A stretch of DNA of 10,600 bases from UBA7937 sp034419095. Its GTDB lineage: Bacteria > Chloroflexota > Anaerolineae > UBA7937. Shown here in pieces: positions 5,811 through 10,600 of the stretch. The DNA is taken from NCBI GenBank assembly GCA_034419095.1, contig DAOULQ010000080.1, positions 1 through 10,600 of the forward strand. The letters run 5' to 3'. The translations under genes and the position numbers were made by a program. Every line of letters starts with the position of its first letter. The first letter of the stretch is position 1. Below the pieces are notes generated by a model. It worked only from the letters and a program-made list of their open reading frames with translations. It was not told the origin of the DNA and made no database searches.

Positions 5811-6002
5811 GGGGCTCGACTCGACGGGGATAATGACGGTGTCCCCTGTGAGGCTCTGTGCAAATGACCTTCCGCTGCATCATCTGGGCCGCCGTCTCCA
5901 CGGCGGAGCAGGCCACAGATGAAAAGGGATCTATCCCCGCCCAGATATAGCAAGCCAGAAAGACAATCCAGGAGAGGGGCTCGTATGAGGTAGCCGAGCC
6001 CC
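5811..6002. other. 192-bp inverted-repeat block with nested stem-loops (structured RNA or MITE-like)
   Basis: This is the gap between two convergent genes; no convincing protein is encoded. GGGGCTCGACT (5811-5821) and the reverse complement of 5992-6002 (GGGGCTCGGCT) match at 10 of 11 positions, giving terminal inverted repeats. Inside: an 11-bp stem with one bulge (5880-5890 with 5911-5922) enclosing a 5-bp hairpin (5891-5904); ATCTGGGC (5882-5889), which can instead pair with GCCCAGAT (5939-5946); and a 9-bp hairpin (5975-5983 with 5995-6003) whose right arm competes with the left terminal repeat. GGGGAT (5826-5831) can pair either with TCCCC (5842-5846) or ATCCCC (5933-5938). Coding strand, promoter and function are unknown. 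No target-site duplication is evident. Confidence 0.4.
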
Positions 6003-6003
6003 T
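5975..6003 (-). terminator. Hairpin downstream of nnr (possible weak terminator)
   Basis: AGGGGCTCG (5975-5983) and CGAGCCCCT (5995-6003) form a perfect 9-bp hairpin with an 11-base loop, starting 17 bp after the nnr stop codon. On the minus strand there is no good T-tract after it (CTCCTGGATTGTCTTTC), so it is at best a weak or Rho-assisted terminator. It is also the right end of the inverted-repeat block. Confidence 0.35.
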
Positions 6004-6019
6004 TGTCGTCCCCCCTTTT

Positions 6020-7621
6020 CTATTTGAGGCTCCTTATGGCCTGGGGGAGGAGGGGCAAAAGATCGCCGGCCACCATCCCTGTCTCTCCCATCTCCTCCCG
6101 GACCATCTCGCCGGCCAAGCCATGGAGGAAGACCCCAGCGATGGCCGCTTGGTAGGGAGGAAGCCCCTGGGCTAGGAAGCCCACGATAGCCCCGGCCAAG
6201 ACATCGCCCGTGCCCGCTGTGGCTAGGCCGGGGTTAGCGAAGGGGCTGATCGTGAGCCGACCATCGGGCGCGGCCACCAGGGAGTGTGCTCCTTTTAGGG
6301 CTACCACCTGTCCCCATTTCTGGGCCGCGCTAACCACTGTTCCCACCCTATCTTTTTCTATCTCCTTCACTGAGGAATCGAGAAGTCTGGCCATCTCCCC
6401 TGGGTGGGGGGTGAGAATGGCTGGCTCAGGGAGAGATTTCCACCATTCCGGCGCTTGGGCTAAAGCGTTTAGCCCATCAGCATCTATGACTAGGGGGGGT
6501 AGTTCCAAGGAGGCGAGTTCCTCTCTCTCCTCCCCGGTCATGAATCCGATATGCCTCCTCACCCCAGCGGCGTGGAGCCCCAGAAGGCGATGGACGAAAT
6601 CCACCGTCTGGTCCTCTCTGCCTAGACCGGGGCCTAGGAGCAAGGTATCATAATCTGGTAGGCTCTCGGCTAGGAGGGGGAGCGCATCGGGGATTAGGGC
6701 GCCCAGATCATGGGGTAAAAGTAGGAAGGTCACCTCATGGAGTTTGGAGGCCAATATAGGGTGTAGGCTCTCGGCCAGGGCCAGAGTGACTAGACCTGTT
6801 CCCACCCTCGTGGCTGCCGCACTAGCCAGATAGGCTGCCCCTGTGTAGTTGACCGAACCGGCCACGATAAGAGCCTTCCCGAAAGTTCCCTTGTGAGCGT
6901 TGAGGGGTCTGGGAGGGAGGATTTGGGCTACCATCTCGGCGGTGGCCAGGTAGGTTTCTATCTTTTGGGCCAAGGGTTCAGGTATGCCGATGTCAGCCAC
7001 CACTAGTTCTCCTACGTAGGCTGCGCCGGGGAAGAGGAAGAGGCCTCTCTTGGGGAAAGCCAGGGTCACGGTGAGGTGGGCGGGGATCGTCGCTGCATCT
7101 ACGGCCCCCGTATCGCAATCGAGCCCGGTTGGGAGATCGAGGGCTACGAGAAAGGTCGGTCTTTCCTTTAACCCTTCTCGAACGGTGTCTAGGAGCCCTT
7201 TTAGGGTTCCGGTGATGGGGCGCGAGACCCCCGTACCTAGTAGGGCATCGATTATAACCTGTGCCTTGCTTAGAAGATGGCGAAGGCCGGCGAAGTCGGG
7301 GTCATCTTCGGCTTTGAGGAAGGGTATATCCCTCTTTTGAGTGAGGGCGAAATTCTCGTCCCCCCTGATTTTGCGTTTCCAGAGGTAGAGGTTGACCTTG
7401 GCCCCGGAATCATGGAGGTGGCGGGCGGCTACCAGGCCGTCGCCTCCGTTATTCCCTGGGCCAACCAAGACCAGGGTCTCCTGGCCTTCTATCTCTATGC
7501 GGCGTCCTATCTCTTCGGCTACGGCTCGCCCCGCGTTCTCCATCATGGTAGCCGTGGAGAGCCCGCCAGCGTTGGCCTTTTCGTCGATTTCGCGCATCTG
7601 TGAAGAGGTGACTACTTTCAT
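6020..7621 (-). CDS. nnr: Bifunctional NAD(P)H-hydrate epimerase / ADP-dependent dehydratase
   Basis: A 533-residue metabolite-repair enzyme that restores hydrated NADH and NADPH. The N-terminal YjeF_N epimerase domain interconverts R- and S-NAD(P)HX; the C-terminal ribokinase-fold domain dehydrates S-NAD(P)HX using ADP. Epimerase motifs: GPGNNGGDG at 54-62, D126 in IIDALLGTG, and DLPTGLD at 162-168. Dehydratase motifs: NAHKGTFGK at 241-249, GPGLG at 330-334, DADGLNAL at 380-387, TPHPGEM at 404-410, KGAHS at 443-447 and GTGDVLAG at 470-477. Both domains are complete and the length is normal for the fused bacterial form. The ATG is preceded by GGGAG at a spacing of eight. It is transcribed alone from its own promoter, just downstream of the tRNA operon terminator. 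Confidence 0.97.
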   Translation of the reverse strand: MKVVTSSQMREIDEKANAGGLSTATMMENAGRAVAEEIGRRIEIEGQETLVLVGPGNNGGDGLVAARHLHDSGAKVNLYLWKRKIRGDENFALTQKRDIPFLKAEDDPDFAGLRHLLSKAQVIIDALLGTGVSRPITGTLKGLLDTVREGLKERPTFLVALDLPTGLDCDTGAVDAATIPAHLTVTLAFPKRGLFLFPGAAYVGELVVADIGIPEPLAQKIETYLATAEMVAQILPPRPLNAHKGTFGKALIVAGSVNYTGAAYLASAAATRVGTGLVTLALAESLHPILASKLHEVTFLLLPHDLGALIPDALPLLAESLPDYDTLLLGPGLGREDQTVDFVHRLLGLHAAGVRRHIGFMTGEEREELASLELPPLVIDADGLNALAQAPEWWKSLPEPAILTPHPGEMARLLDSSVKEIEKDRVGTVVSAAQKWGQVVALKGAHSLVAAPDGRLTISPFANPGLATAGTGDVLAGAIVGFLAQGLPPYQAAIAGVFLHGLAGEMVREEMGETGMVAGDLLPLLPQAIRSLK

Positions 7622-7651
7622 GGAACCACTCCCAAGGGGTTATCTCTTTCG

Positions 7652-7680
7652 ATTATATCACCCCCCCAGAGGTGATGCAA
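7652..7680 (-). promoter_or_regulatory. Promoter for nnr
   Basis: On the minus strand, TTGCAT (7680-7675), a 17-bp spacer and TATAAT (7657-7652) with an extended -10 (TGATATAAT). The predicted start near 7645 gives a leader of roughly 25 nt. The -35 begins only three bases after the T-tract of the tRNA terminator. Confidence 0.8.
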
Positions 7681-7683
7681 TGA

Positions 7684-7713
7684 TAAAAAGAAGAGCCCAG
7701 GATGTGGGCTCTT
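7684..7713 (-). terminator. Intrinsic terminator of the tRNA operon
   Basis: On the minus strand AAGAGCCCA (7713-7705), loop CATCC, and TGGGCTCTT (7699-7691) form a perfect 9-bp hairpin followed by CTTTTT. It lies nine bases after the 3' end of the last tRNA, and closes the Pro-Gly-CAT operon. Confidence 0.93.
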
Positions 7714-7722
7714 GCCGCTGAG

Positions 7723-7794
7723 TGGGCCCGCCTGGATTCGAACCAGGGACCAACCGGTTATGAGCCGGTCGCTCTGCCGCTGAGCTACGGGCCC
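7723..7794 (-). tRNA. tRNA with CAT anticodon (elongator Met or Ile2)
   Basis: A complete 72-nt cloverleaf: acceptor GGGCCCG/CGGGCCC, D-stem GCTC/GAGC, anticodon stem ACCGG/CCGGT around CTCATAA, T-arm CCTGG-TTCGAAT-CCAGG, discriminator A, no encoded CCA. The anticodon is CAT. It is not an initiator: the 1-72 pair is G-C and the anticodon stem lacks the three G-C pairs next to the loop. C4:G69 and C5:G68 pairs and the TTGGTC variable region resemble isoleucine tRNAs whose C34 is changed to lysidine by TilS (as in E. coli Ile2), so Ile2 is at least as likely as Met. It is the last gene of the three-tRNA operon, four bases after tRNA-Gly. Confidence 0.95.
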
Positions 7795-7798
7795 CTGG

Positions 7799-7870
7799 AG
7801 CGGGAGACGGGATTCGAACCCGCGCTCCTCTGCTTGGAAGGCAGATGCTTTACCACTAAGCTACTCCCGC
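7799..7870 (-). tRNA. tRNA-Gly (TCC)
   Basis: A complete 72-nt cloverleaf: acceptor GCGGGAG/CTCCCGC, D-stem GCTT/AAGC, anticodon stem TCTGC/GCAGA around CTTCCAA (anticodon TCC, reads GGA), T-arm GCGGG-TTCGAAT-CCCGT with one G-U pair, discriminator T, no encoded CCA. Second gene of the tRNA operon, nine bases after tRNA-Pro. Confidence 0.97.
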
Positions 7871-7879
7871 TCAGGCCTG

Positions 7880-7952
7880 TCGGGGTGATAGGACTTGAAC
7901 CTACGACCTCAGCGTCCCAAACGCTGCGCGCTACCACCTGCGCTACACCCCG
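7880..7952 (-). tRNA. tRNA-Pro (TGG)
   Basis: A complete 73-nt cloverleaf: acceptor CGGGGTG/CACCCCG (the C1:G72 pair is typical of bacterial tRNA-Pro), D-stem GCGC/GCGC, anticodon stem CAGCG/CGCTG around TTTGGGA (anticodon TGG, reads CCA), T-arm GTAGG-TTCAAGT-CCTAT, discriminator A, no encoded CCA. First gene of the operon, a few bases after the promoter. Confidence 0.97.
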
Positions 7953-7959
7953 CGATAAT

Positions 7960-7988
7960 AGTATAGCGCACTTGGCCTTTTCGGTCAA
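7960..7988 (-). promoter_or_regulatory. Promoter of the tRNA operon
   Basis: On the minus strand TTGACC (7988-7983), a 17-bp spacer and TATACT (7965-7960), seven bases upstream of the mature 5' end of tRNA-Pro. The -35 starts ten bases after the pentapeptide gene's stop codon. Unlike the other promoters here, it has no TGn extended -10 element. Confidence 0.85.
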
Positions 7989-7997
7989 GGTGAAGGC

Positions 7998-8669
7998 TTA
8001 GAAGGTGATGCCCTTGCTTCGCAGGTATTCCCCCGTCTTCGCTCTCAAGCCTTGGACGCCCTTGAAATCGGCGCCCTCGAGTTCGGCCCCTTCGAAATCC
8101 GTGTCCCGGAGGTAGGAACCACGGAGGATCGCTCCTCTTAAGTTCGCTCCCTCCAGATCTGTGCTCTCTAGGTACGCATCCTGGAGGTCAGCCCTCACGA
8201 GTTTGGCCTCTCTGAGAGTTGCGCCTTGCAGGTTGGCTCCCTTCAAGTTGGCCTCACTCAAATCGGCCTTGGTGAGGTCGGCCATGCCCAGGAAAGCGCC
8301 GTGCAGGTCTGCTCCGACTAGATTCGCCTTCTCTAACTTCGCCCCTCTCAGAATGGCCCCCTCTAGTTTTGCCTCTCGCAGATTGGCCCCCTGCAGTTTA
8401 GCGAAGAGGAGGACAGCCCCGGTGAGATCTGCCCTTTGGAAATTTGCACCCTCGAGGTCCGCTCGCTTCAGGTTTGTAAAGGGTAGTCGGGCACCCTCTA
8501 GGCTCTCGCCTCGCTTTACCTTAGCCACTATCTCGGCTTTGGGATACTCGCCCTTCATCGCCTCTCTCTGCTCTATCTTAGCAGGTTCAAGAGAGGGGGG
8601 CAAGAGGGGAGGGCGTAACCGCACATTCTTCTGGGGGTTAAAATGGTAGGGGGTCTTGGCGTTATCCAT
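7998..8669 (-). CDS. Pentapeptide-repeat protein
   Basis: A 223-residue protein. Residues 56-205 are 30 uninterrupted pentapeptides of the A(D/N)LxG type (for example ADLEG, ANLKG, AKLEG), predicting a right-handed quadrilateral beta-helix of about 7.5 coils. Before it lie about 55 residues rich in Pro and charge (RLRPPLLPPSLEP around 17-29), probably a flexible or partner-binding tail; after it comes a short cap (about 206-223). No membrane helix or signal peptide is visible. The family is functionally diverse; some members mimic DNA and bind gyrase (MfpA, Qnr), but nothing here points to that. The ATG at 8669 follows AGGGG by five bases; an upstream ATG at 8726 and the longer frame to 8750 have no ribosome binding site and overlap the recombinase relic, so I prefer 8669. 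Confidence 0.92.
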   Translation of the reverse strand: MDNAKTPYHFNPQKNVRLRPPLLPPSLEPAKIEQREAMKGEYPKAEIVAKVKRGESLEGARLPFTNLKRADLEGANFQRADLTGAVLLFAKLQGANLREAKLEGAILRGAKLEKANLVGADLHGAFLGMADLTKADLSEANLKGANLQGATLREAKLVRADLQDAYLESTDLEGANLRGAILRGSYLRDTDFEGAELEGADFKGVQGLRAKTGEYLRSKGITF

Positions 8670-8706
8670 TCGTTCCCCTTTCCAAGGTATCTTATTTAGA
8701 ATTATC

Positions 8707-8790
8707 TCCTTGAAAGGCGGATCCATGGGCCACAGTAGCGTCAAGACCACAGAGGTTTACCAGCACCTGGCCCACGGAGGCGACACTAGA
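8707..8790 (+). pseudogene. Relic of a tyrosine recombinase (integrase) C-terminus
   Basis: In one plus-strand frame, MGHSSVKTTEVYQHLA (from 8725) matches the C-terminal active-site box of phage-integrase/XerC-D recombinases, 'LGHSSxxTTxxYxHL', including the conserved His (8731-8733) and what would be the nucleophilic Tyr (8758-8760). Upstream, SLKGGS partly resembles the preceding helix but looks shortened, and the catalytic Arg/Lys domain is absent: the sequence runs directly into the start region of the opposite-strand pentapeptide gene. Downstream the frame becomes basic and low-complexity. The gene is therefore a truncated remnant of an old integration or recombination event, about 770 bp from the tRNA-Pro gene. 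Confidence 0.7.
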
Positions 8791-8812
8791 AGGTCTAAGA
8801 GGAGGATAACCT

Positions 8813-8944
8813 ATGAGAGACACGCTGAAGATCGGACTAGGCATAGTTCTGGGGCTGGCCCTTGGTGCTGGCTTGTATTGCAGTGGCGTCTTGCCCTTCG
8901 GCGCCGCTCTACCCCCTTCACCGTTGTCAAGAGTTTATTTATGA
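8813..8944 (+). CDS. Putative 43-residue membrane peptide
   Basis: A short frame MRDTLKIGLGIVLGLALGAG-LYCSG... with a basic start, a Gly/Leu-rich hydrophobic segment (about 6-24) and then a Pro/Ser-rich end (ALPPSPLSRVYL). The ATG follows AGAGGAGGA closely (GGAGG five to six bases upstream), which is a strong ribosome binding site. The hydrophobic segment plus Cys27 could be a membrane anchor or a degenerate lipoprotein signal, although the residues before the Cys (GAGLYC) are not a clean lipobox. I do not recognise a family. It ends 27 bp before the ConA-like gene and may be co-transcribed with it. It could also be a truncated gene. Confidence 0.5.
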   Translation: MRDTLKIGLGIVLGLALGAGLYCSGVLPFGAALPPSPLSRVYL

Positions 8945-8971
8945 CCGCTTAGGGTTCATCCAGAGGTGCTG

Positions 8972-9766
8972 ATGGATGTTGACACCTTCCGGCAAAGGAA
9001 GGTCGTTGACCGCTTTGAGGGCGGTATCTCGCCATATTGGGTGCGGTTTTCTGTGGGCCACGGGGAGATAGAGCGCACGCCTGAGACGGTACTCTTCTCC
9101 CTGGAGGGGGCCAGGGCAGGAGAACTCTCGGATGCGGAGATCAACGATCATCGCCACCATGCGCGAGAGAACTTCCCCTGGACCCCTCCCTTGAGCATGG
9201 AGGTAAGAGCCCGCTTCTCCCACCCCGCGAGGGAACTTTTGGGAACAGTGGGCTTCGGTTTTTGGAACGCCCCCTACGACTGGGAAGGGGGGATAAGGGT
9301 GCCCCCCAACTGGGTATGGTTCTTCTACGCCTCTCCTCCCTCCGGTCTCTCTCTAACCCCCGGTCAGCCTGGAAGTGGCTGGAAGGCAGCGATGCTCAAT
9401 GGAGGCAAAGGGATGGGGCCGCTCATGGGCCTGGTCGATCTGGTCACAAGGATGCCCCTCACTAGTAAGTTGTTTTTGTGGTTGGCCTACCGTACCCTGA
9501 GCATGGGTGACAGGCTCATAGACACAGATATCACAGGGTGGCATACCTACTCTCTCCATTGGCGGCAGGAGGTGGCCCTCTTCCAGGTAGATGGGAGGGA
9601 GGTCTATAAGGTGGCCGACCCTCCTACGCTCCCTTTGGGTTTCGTGGCCTGGATGGACAATAACTGCGCTTCTATGACCCCTGCCGGTGGGCTAGAGACC
9701 AAACAGTTGGCGGTGCCCCACCGACAATGGCTGGAGATAGATTATATCGAGATCGCGAGGCAATAG
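8972..9766 (+). CDS. Uncharacterised protein with concanavalin-A-like (GH16/laminarinase-like) beta-sandwich features
   Basis: A 264-residue protein I cannot name. The second half has the pattern of ConA-like sandwich domains: TGWHTYSLHWRQEVALFQVDGREVYKV (189-214), where 'WHTYxxxW...FxVDGxxV' is usual in GH16-like and LamG-like proteins, and a final strand WLEIDYIEIARQ. The first half has an aromatic cluster (FGFWNAPYDWEGG 95-107, NWVWFFYASPPS 113-124) that could line a ligand site. The central ExDxxE catalytic motif of GH16 is not found; the C-terminal EIDYIE is the terminal strand, so I would not call it a glycosidase. No signal peptide. The ATG at 8972 has AGAGG five bases before it; an upstream in-frame GTG at 8966 overlaps that site and is less likely. 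It lies 27 bp after the small membrane peptide gene. Confidence 0.75.
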   Translation: MDVDTFRQRKVVDRFEGGISPYWVRFSVGHGEIERTPETVLFSLEGARAGELSDAEINDHRHHARENFPWTPPLSMEVRARFSHPARELLGTVGFGFWNAPYDWEGGIRVPPNWVWFFYASPPSGLSLTPGQPGSGWKAAMLNGGKGMGPLMGLVDLVTRMPLTSKLFLWLAYRTLSMGDRLIDTDITGWHTYSLHWRQEVALFQVDGREVYKVADPPTLPLGFVAWMDNNCASMTPAGGLETKQLAVPHRQWLEIDYIEIARQ

Positions 9767-9786
9767 TCTTGCTATTGACTTCGCGG

Positions 9787-9811
9787 AAGAGGGGTCGCAT
9801 CGACCGCTCTT
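9787..9811 (+). terminator. Hairpin after the ConA-like gene (possible terminator)
   Basis: AAGAGGGGTCG (9787-9797), loop CAT, and CGACCGCTCTT (9801-9811) pair over 11 positions with one mismatch, 20 bp after the stop codon. No T-tract follows, so it may be a Rho-assisted terminator or an RNA-stabilising stem. Confidence 0.4.
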
Positions 9812-9819
9812 GGAACCAG

Positions 9820-9835
9820 AAGGCTGTACAACCTT
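9820..9835. promoter_or_regulatory. Imperfect 16-bp palindrome (candidate operator)
   Basis: AAGGCTGTACAACCTT pairs 7 of 8 positions about its centre (AAGG-TGTACA-CCTT). It lies 30 bp upstream of the -35 of the next promoter, a plausible place for an activator or repressor site. Evidence is only the symmetry. Confidence 0.25.
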
Positions 9836-9865
9836 AAAAGTACCCCTTTTTGGCCTCGAAGCCCC

Positions 9866-9894
9866 TTGACGCCGGAGTCGTGATGTTGTATTCT
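9866..9894 (+). promoter_or_regulatory. Probable promoter for the secreted protein gene
   Basis: TTGACG (9866-9871), a 17-bp spacer and TATTCT (9889-9894). The expected start near 9901 leaves a leader of about 45 nt before the ATG at 9947. It is the only good promoter between the ConA-like gene and the secreted protein. Confidence 0.55.
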
Positions 9895-9946
9895 AGGACA
9901 CAAAGTATCAGAGTTAATTGCATCACTGATTGGGGGCGGTATGGAG

Positions 9947-10600
9947 ATGAGGCGAAGGCTCGTTTCTCTCCTTCTCACGTGGTTCGCCCTTCTTTTCCTA
10001 ATCATCCTCCTTTCACCTTCTTCGGGGCGGGCTTCTGACGGTTCAAACCTCCTCCAGAATCCGGGCTTTGAGGAGGGCACCGCCCCTTGGCTGTCTAGCC
10101 CCTCCGCTGCTACCTTCATTGTCACTAGCACTCAGGTGTACAGCGGAAGTTGGGCTGCCTCTTTGAACCGGACCGATGGAGTCACGGGCCAGATCTACAT
10201 CTCTCAAGATGTTGAAGTCGCGGGAGGTGCTTTCTACACGCTAAGCGGCTGGGCCTACAAGAATGATTCGGCGTTTAGTAGTGTGAAACTGCGTATCGAG
10301 TGGCGGGATGCTGCTTTACAGATAGTCGGCGGGGTTGACTCTCATCTCCTGACAGACGATGAAGATGCTTATCATCGTCTTTGCATTCCCAGGGAGTGCA
10401 ATGGCGATGGTGTGCAGGCGCCGAATAACGCTGTTAAGGCTCGTATAAAGGCTGTCGCCGACATCGGGGCTCCGAACCCTGGGACCCCTGTCTTCTTCGA
10501 TGAGTTCACCTTTACCCTCTTGGCCTCGCCCACCCCCACATCTACTCCTACCTTCACTCCCACCTCTACCCCCACTTTCACTCCAACCGCTACTCCCACC
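9947..10600 (+). CDS. Secreted protein with jelly-roll/CBM-like domain and Thr/Pro linker, N-terminal part
   Basis: The frame is open to the window edge, giving at least 218 residues. Residues 1-30 are a classical signal peptide: MRRR, a hydrophobic core (LVSLLLTWFALLFLIILL) and a likely cleavage after SGRA. Residues about 34-192 look like a carbohydrate-binding or jelly-roll domain that begins LLQNPGFEEGTAPW, as in CBM4/9-like modules, with SLSGWAYK-type and FFDEFTFTLL strands. Cys146 and Cys151 could form a small loop disulfide. From 193 a Thr/Pro/Ser linker with repeated TPTFTPTSTP units starts, typical of surface or secreted proteins of Chloroflexota; the partner domain lies outside the window. 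An ATG two codons upstream (9941) is also possible; I chose 9947 because it gives a clean basic signal-peptide start. Confidence 0.85.
   Translation, partial: MRRRLVSLLLTWFALLFLIILLSPSSGRASDGSNLLQNPGFEEGTAPWLSSPSAATFIVTSTQVYSGSWAASLNRTDGVTGQIYISQDVEVAGGAFYTLSGWAYKNDSAFSSVKLRIEWRDAALQIVGGVDSHLLTDDEDAYHRLCIPRECNGDGVQAPNNAVKARIKAVADIGAPNPGTPVFFDEFTFTLLASPTPTSTPTFTPTSTPTFTPTATPT
10528..10600 (+). repeat. Low-complexity TPT-type coding repeat
   Basis: A run of ACC/ACT-CCN-ACN triplets coding SPTPTSTPTFTPTSTPT and continuing past the window edge. The unit is about 24 nt (STPTFTPT) and is repeated at least twice here. It encodes an extended, probably O-glycosylated or unstructured linker and is prone to length variation. 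Confidence 0.8.

Noticed and set aside
5811..5850. tmRNA-like 5' sequence (GGGGCTCGACTCGACGGGGAT) followed by GCAAATGAC, which could encode an Ala-Asn-Asp tag start
   Set aside because: There is no T-arm with TTCGA and no matching acceptor-CCA at a tmRNA-like distance; the putative tag frame does not end in the usual ALAA; and the block is only about 190 nt, far short of a normal tmRNA.
5814..5990. Open minus-strand frame through the 5.8-6.0 kb gap
   Set aside because: It has no start codon with a ribosome binding site, runs on into the antisense of the YtxH gene, and gives no recognisable protein; inverted repeats explain its composition.
7723..7952. tRNA cluster as the attachment site of an integrated element matching the recombinase relic
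   Set aside because: The relic lies on the 5' side of the tRNA operon beyond an intact gene, and I found no duplicated tRNA 3' end in the window.
8161..8649. 162-residue plus-strand open frame rich in Ala, Pro and Arg opposite the pentapeptide gene
   Set aside because: It is a reading of the pentapeptide repeats on the wrong strand; its periodicity is inherited from them and it has no ribosome binding site.
8954..9223. Minus-strand open frames opposite the ConA-like gene
   Set aside because: Low-information shadow frames without ribosome binding sites or family features.
9742..9763. EIDYIE at the end of the ConA-like protein as a GH16 ExDxxE active site
   Set aside because: In GH16 the motif is central; here it is the last beta strand, corresponding to the 'VDYVRVY' ending of such domains, so no catalytic role is claimed.
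10372..10599. 75-residue minus-strand Val/Gly-rich frame
   Set aside because: It is the complement of the Thr/Pro linker repeats of the secreted protein.

Overview
The window looks like a piece of a bacterial chromosome of medium-high GC content, most likely from the phylum Chloroflexota. This is an inference from a secreted protein with a Thr/Pro 'TPT-STPTFTPT' linker of the kind common in Anaerolineae-like genomes, a YtxH small-protein cluster, tRNA genes without encoded CCA, and the protein styles; no rRNA or marker phylogeny is available. Most of the window is ordinary housekeeping DNA, closely packed, with clear sigma70-type promoters that mostly carry an extended -10 (TGnTATAAT).

Layout. 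Positions 1-2287 are on the minus strand: the start of atpG (gamma), atpA (alpha) with its own promoter, and further upstream a cyclophilin-like (TM1367-type) small protein. The atpG start appears to be CTG. A nitroreductase and a class I SAM methyltransferase (to 3676) complete a probable three-gene minus-strand operon ending in the cyclophilin-like gene. A 77-bp divergent promoter region with back-to-back -35 boxes and a perfect inverted repeat separates these from plus-strand mnmA (tRNA 2-thiouridylase), which seems almost leaderless. mnmA is followed by three small envelope-type genes: a three-helix membrane protein, a one-helix protein with its own promoter, and a YtxH-family coiled-coil protein, closed by an intrinsic terminator at 5781-5805.

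Positions 5811-6002, between convergent genes, hold the least explained sequence: a 192-bp block bounded by near-perfect inverted repeats and containing several nested and mutually exclusive stem-loops. It could be a structured RNA or a MITE-like element. On the minus strand follow the bifunctional NAD(P)HX repair enzyme Nnr (6020-7621), and upstream a compact tRNA operon (Pro-TGG, Gly-TCC, and a CAT tRNA that may be Ile2 rather than Met) with its own promoter and terminator, then a pentapeptide-repeat protein with 30 uninterrupted repeats.

The right end, on the plus strand, looks more accessory: a relic of a tyrosine-recombinase C-terminus, a 43-residue putative membrane peptide, a 264-residue protein with a concanavalin-A-like ending, a structured intergenic stretch, and the N-terminal 218 residues of a secreted protein with a jelly-roll-like domain and a Thr/Pro linker that runs off the window. 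I see no defence system, CRISPR array or intact mobile element. The best candidates for something undescribed are the 192-bp inverted-repeat block and the noncanonical CTG start of atpG.
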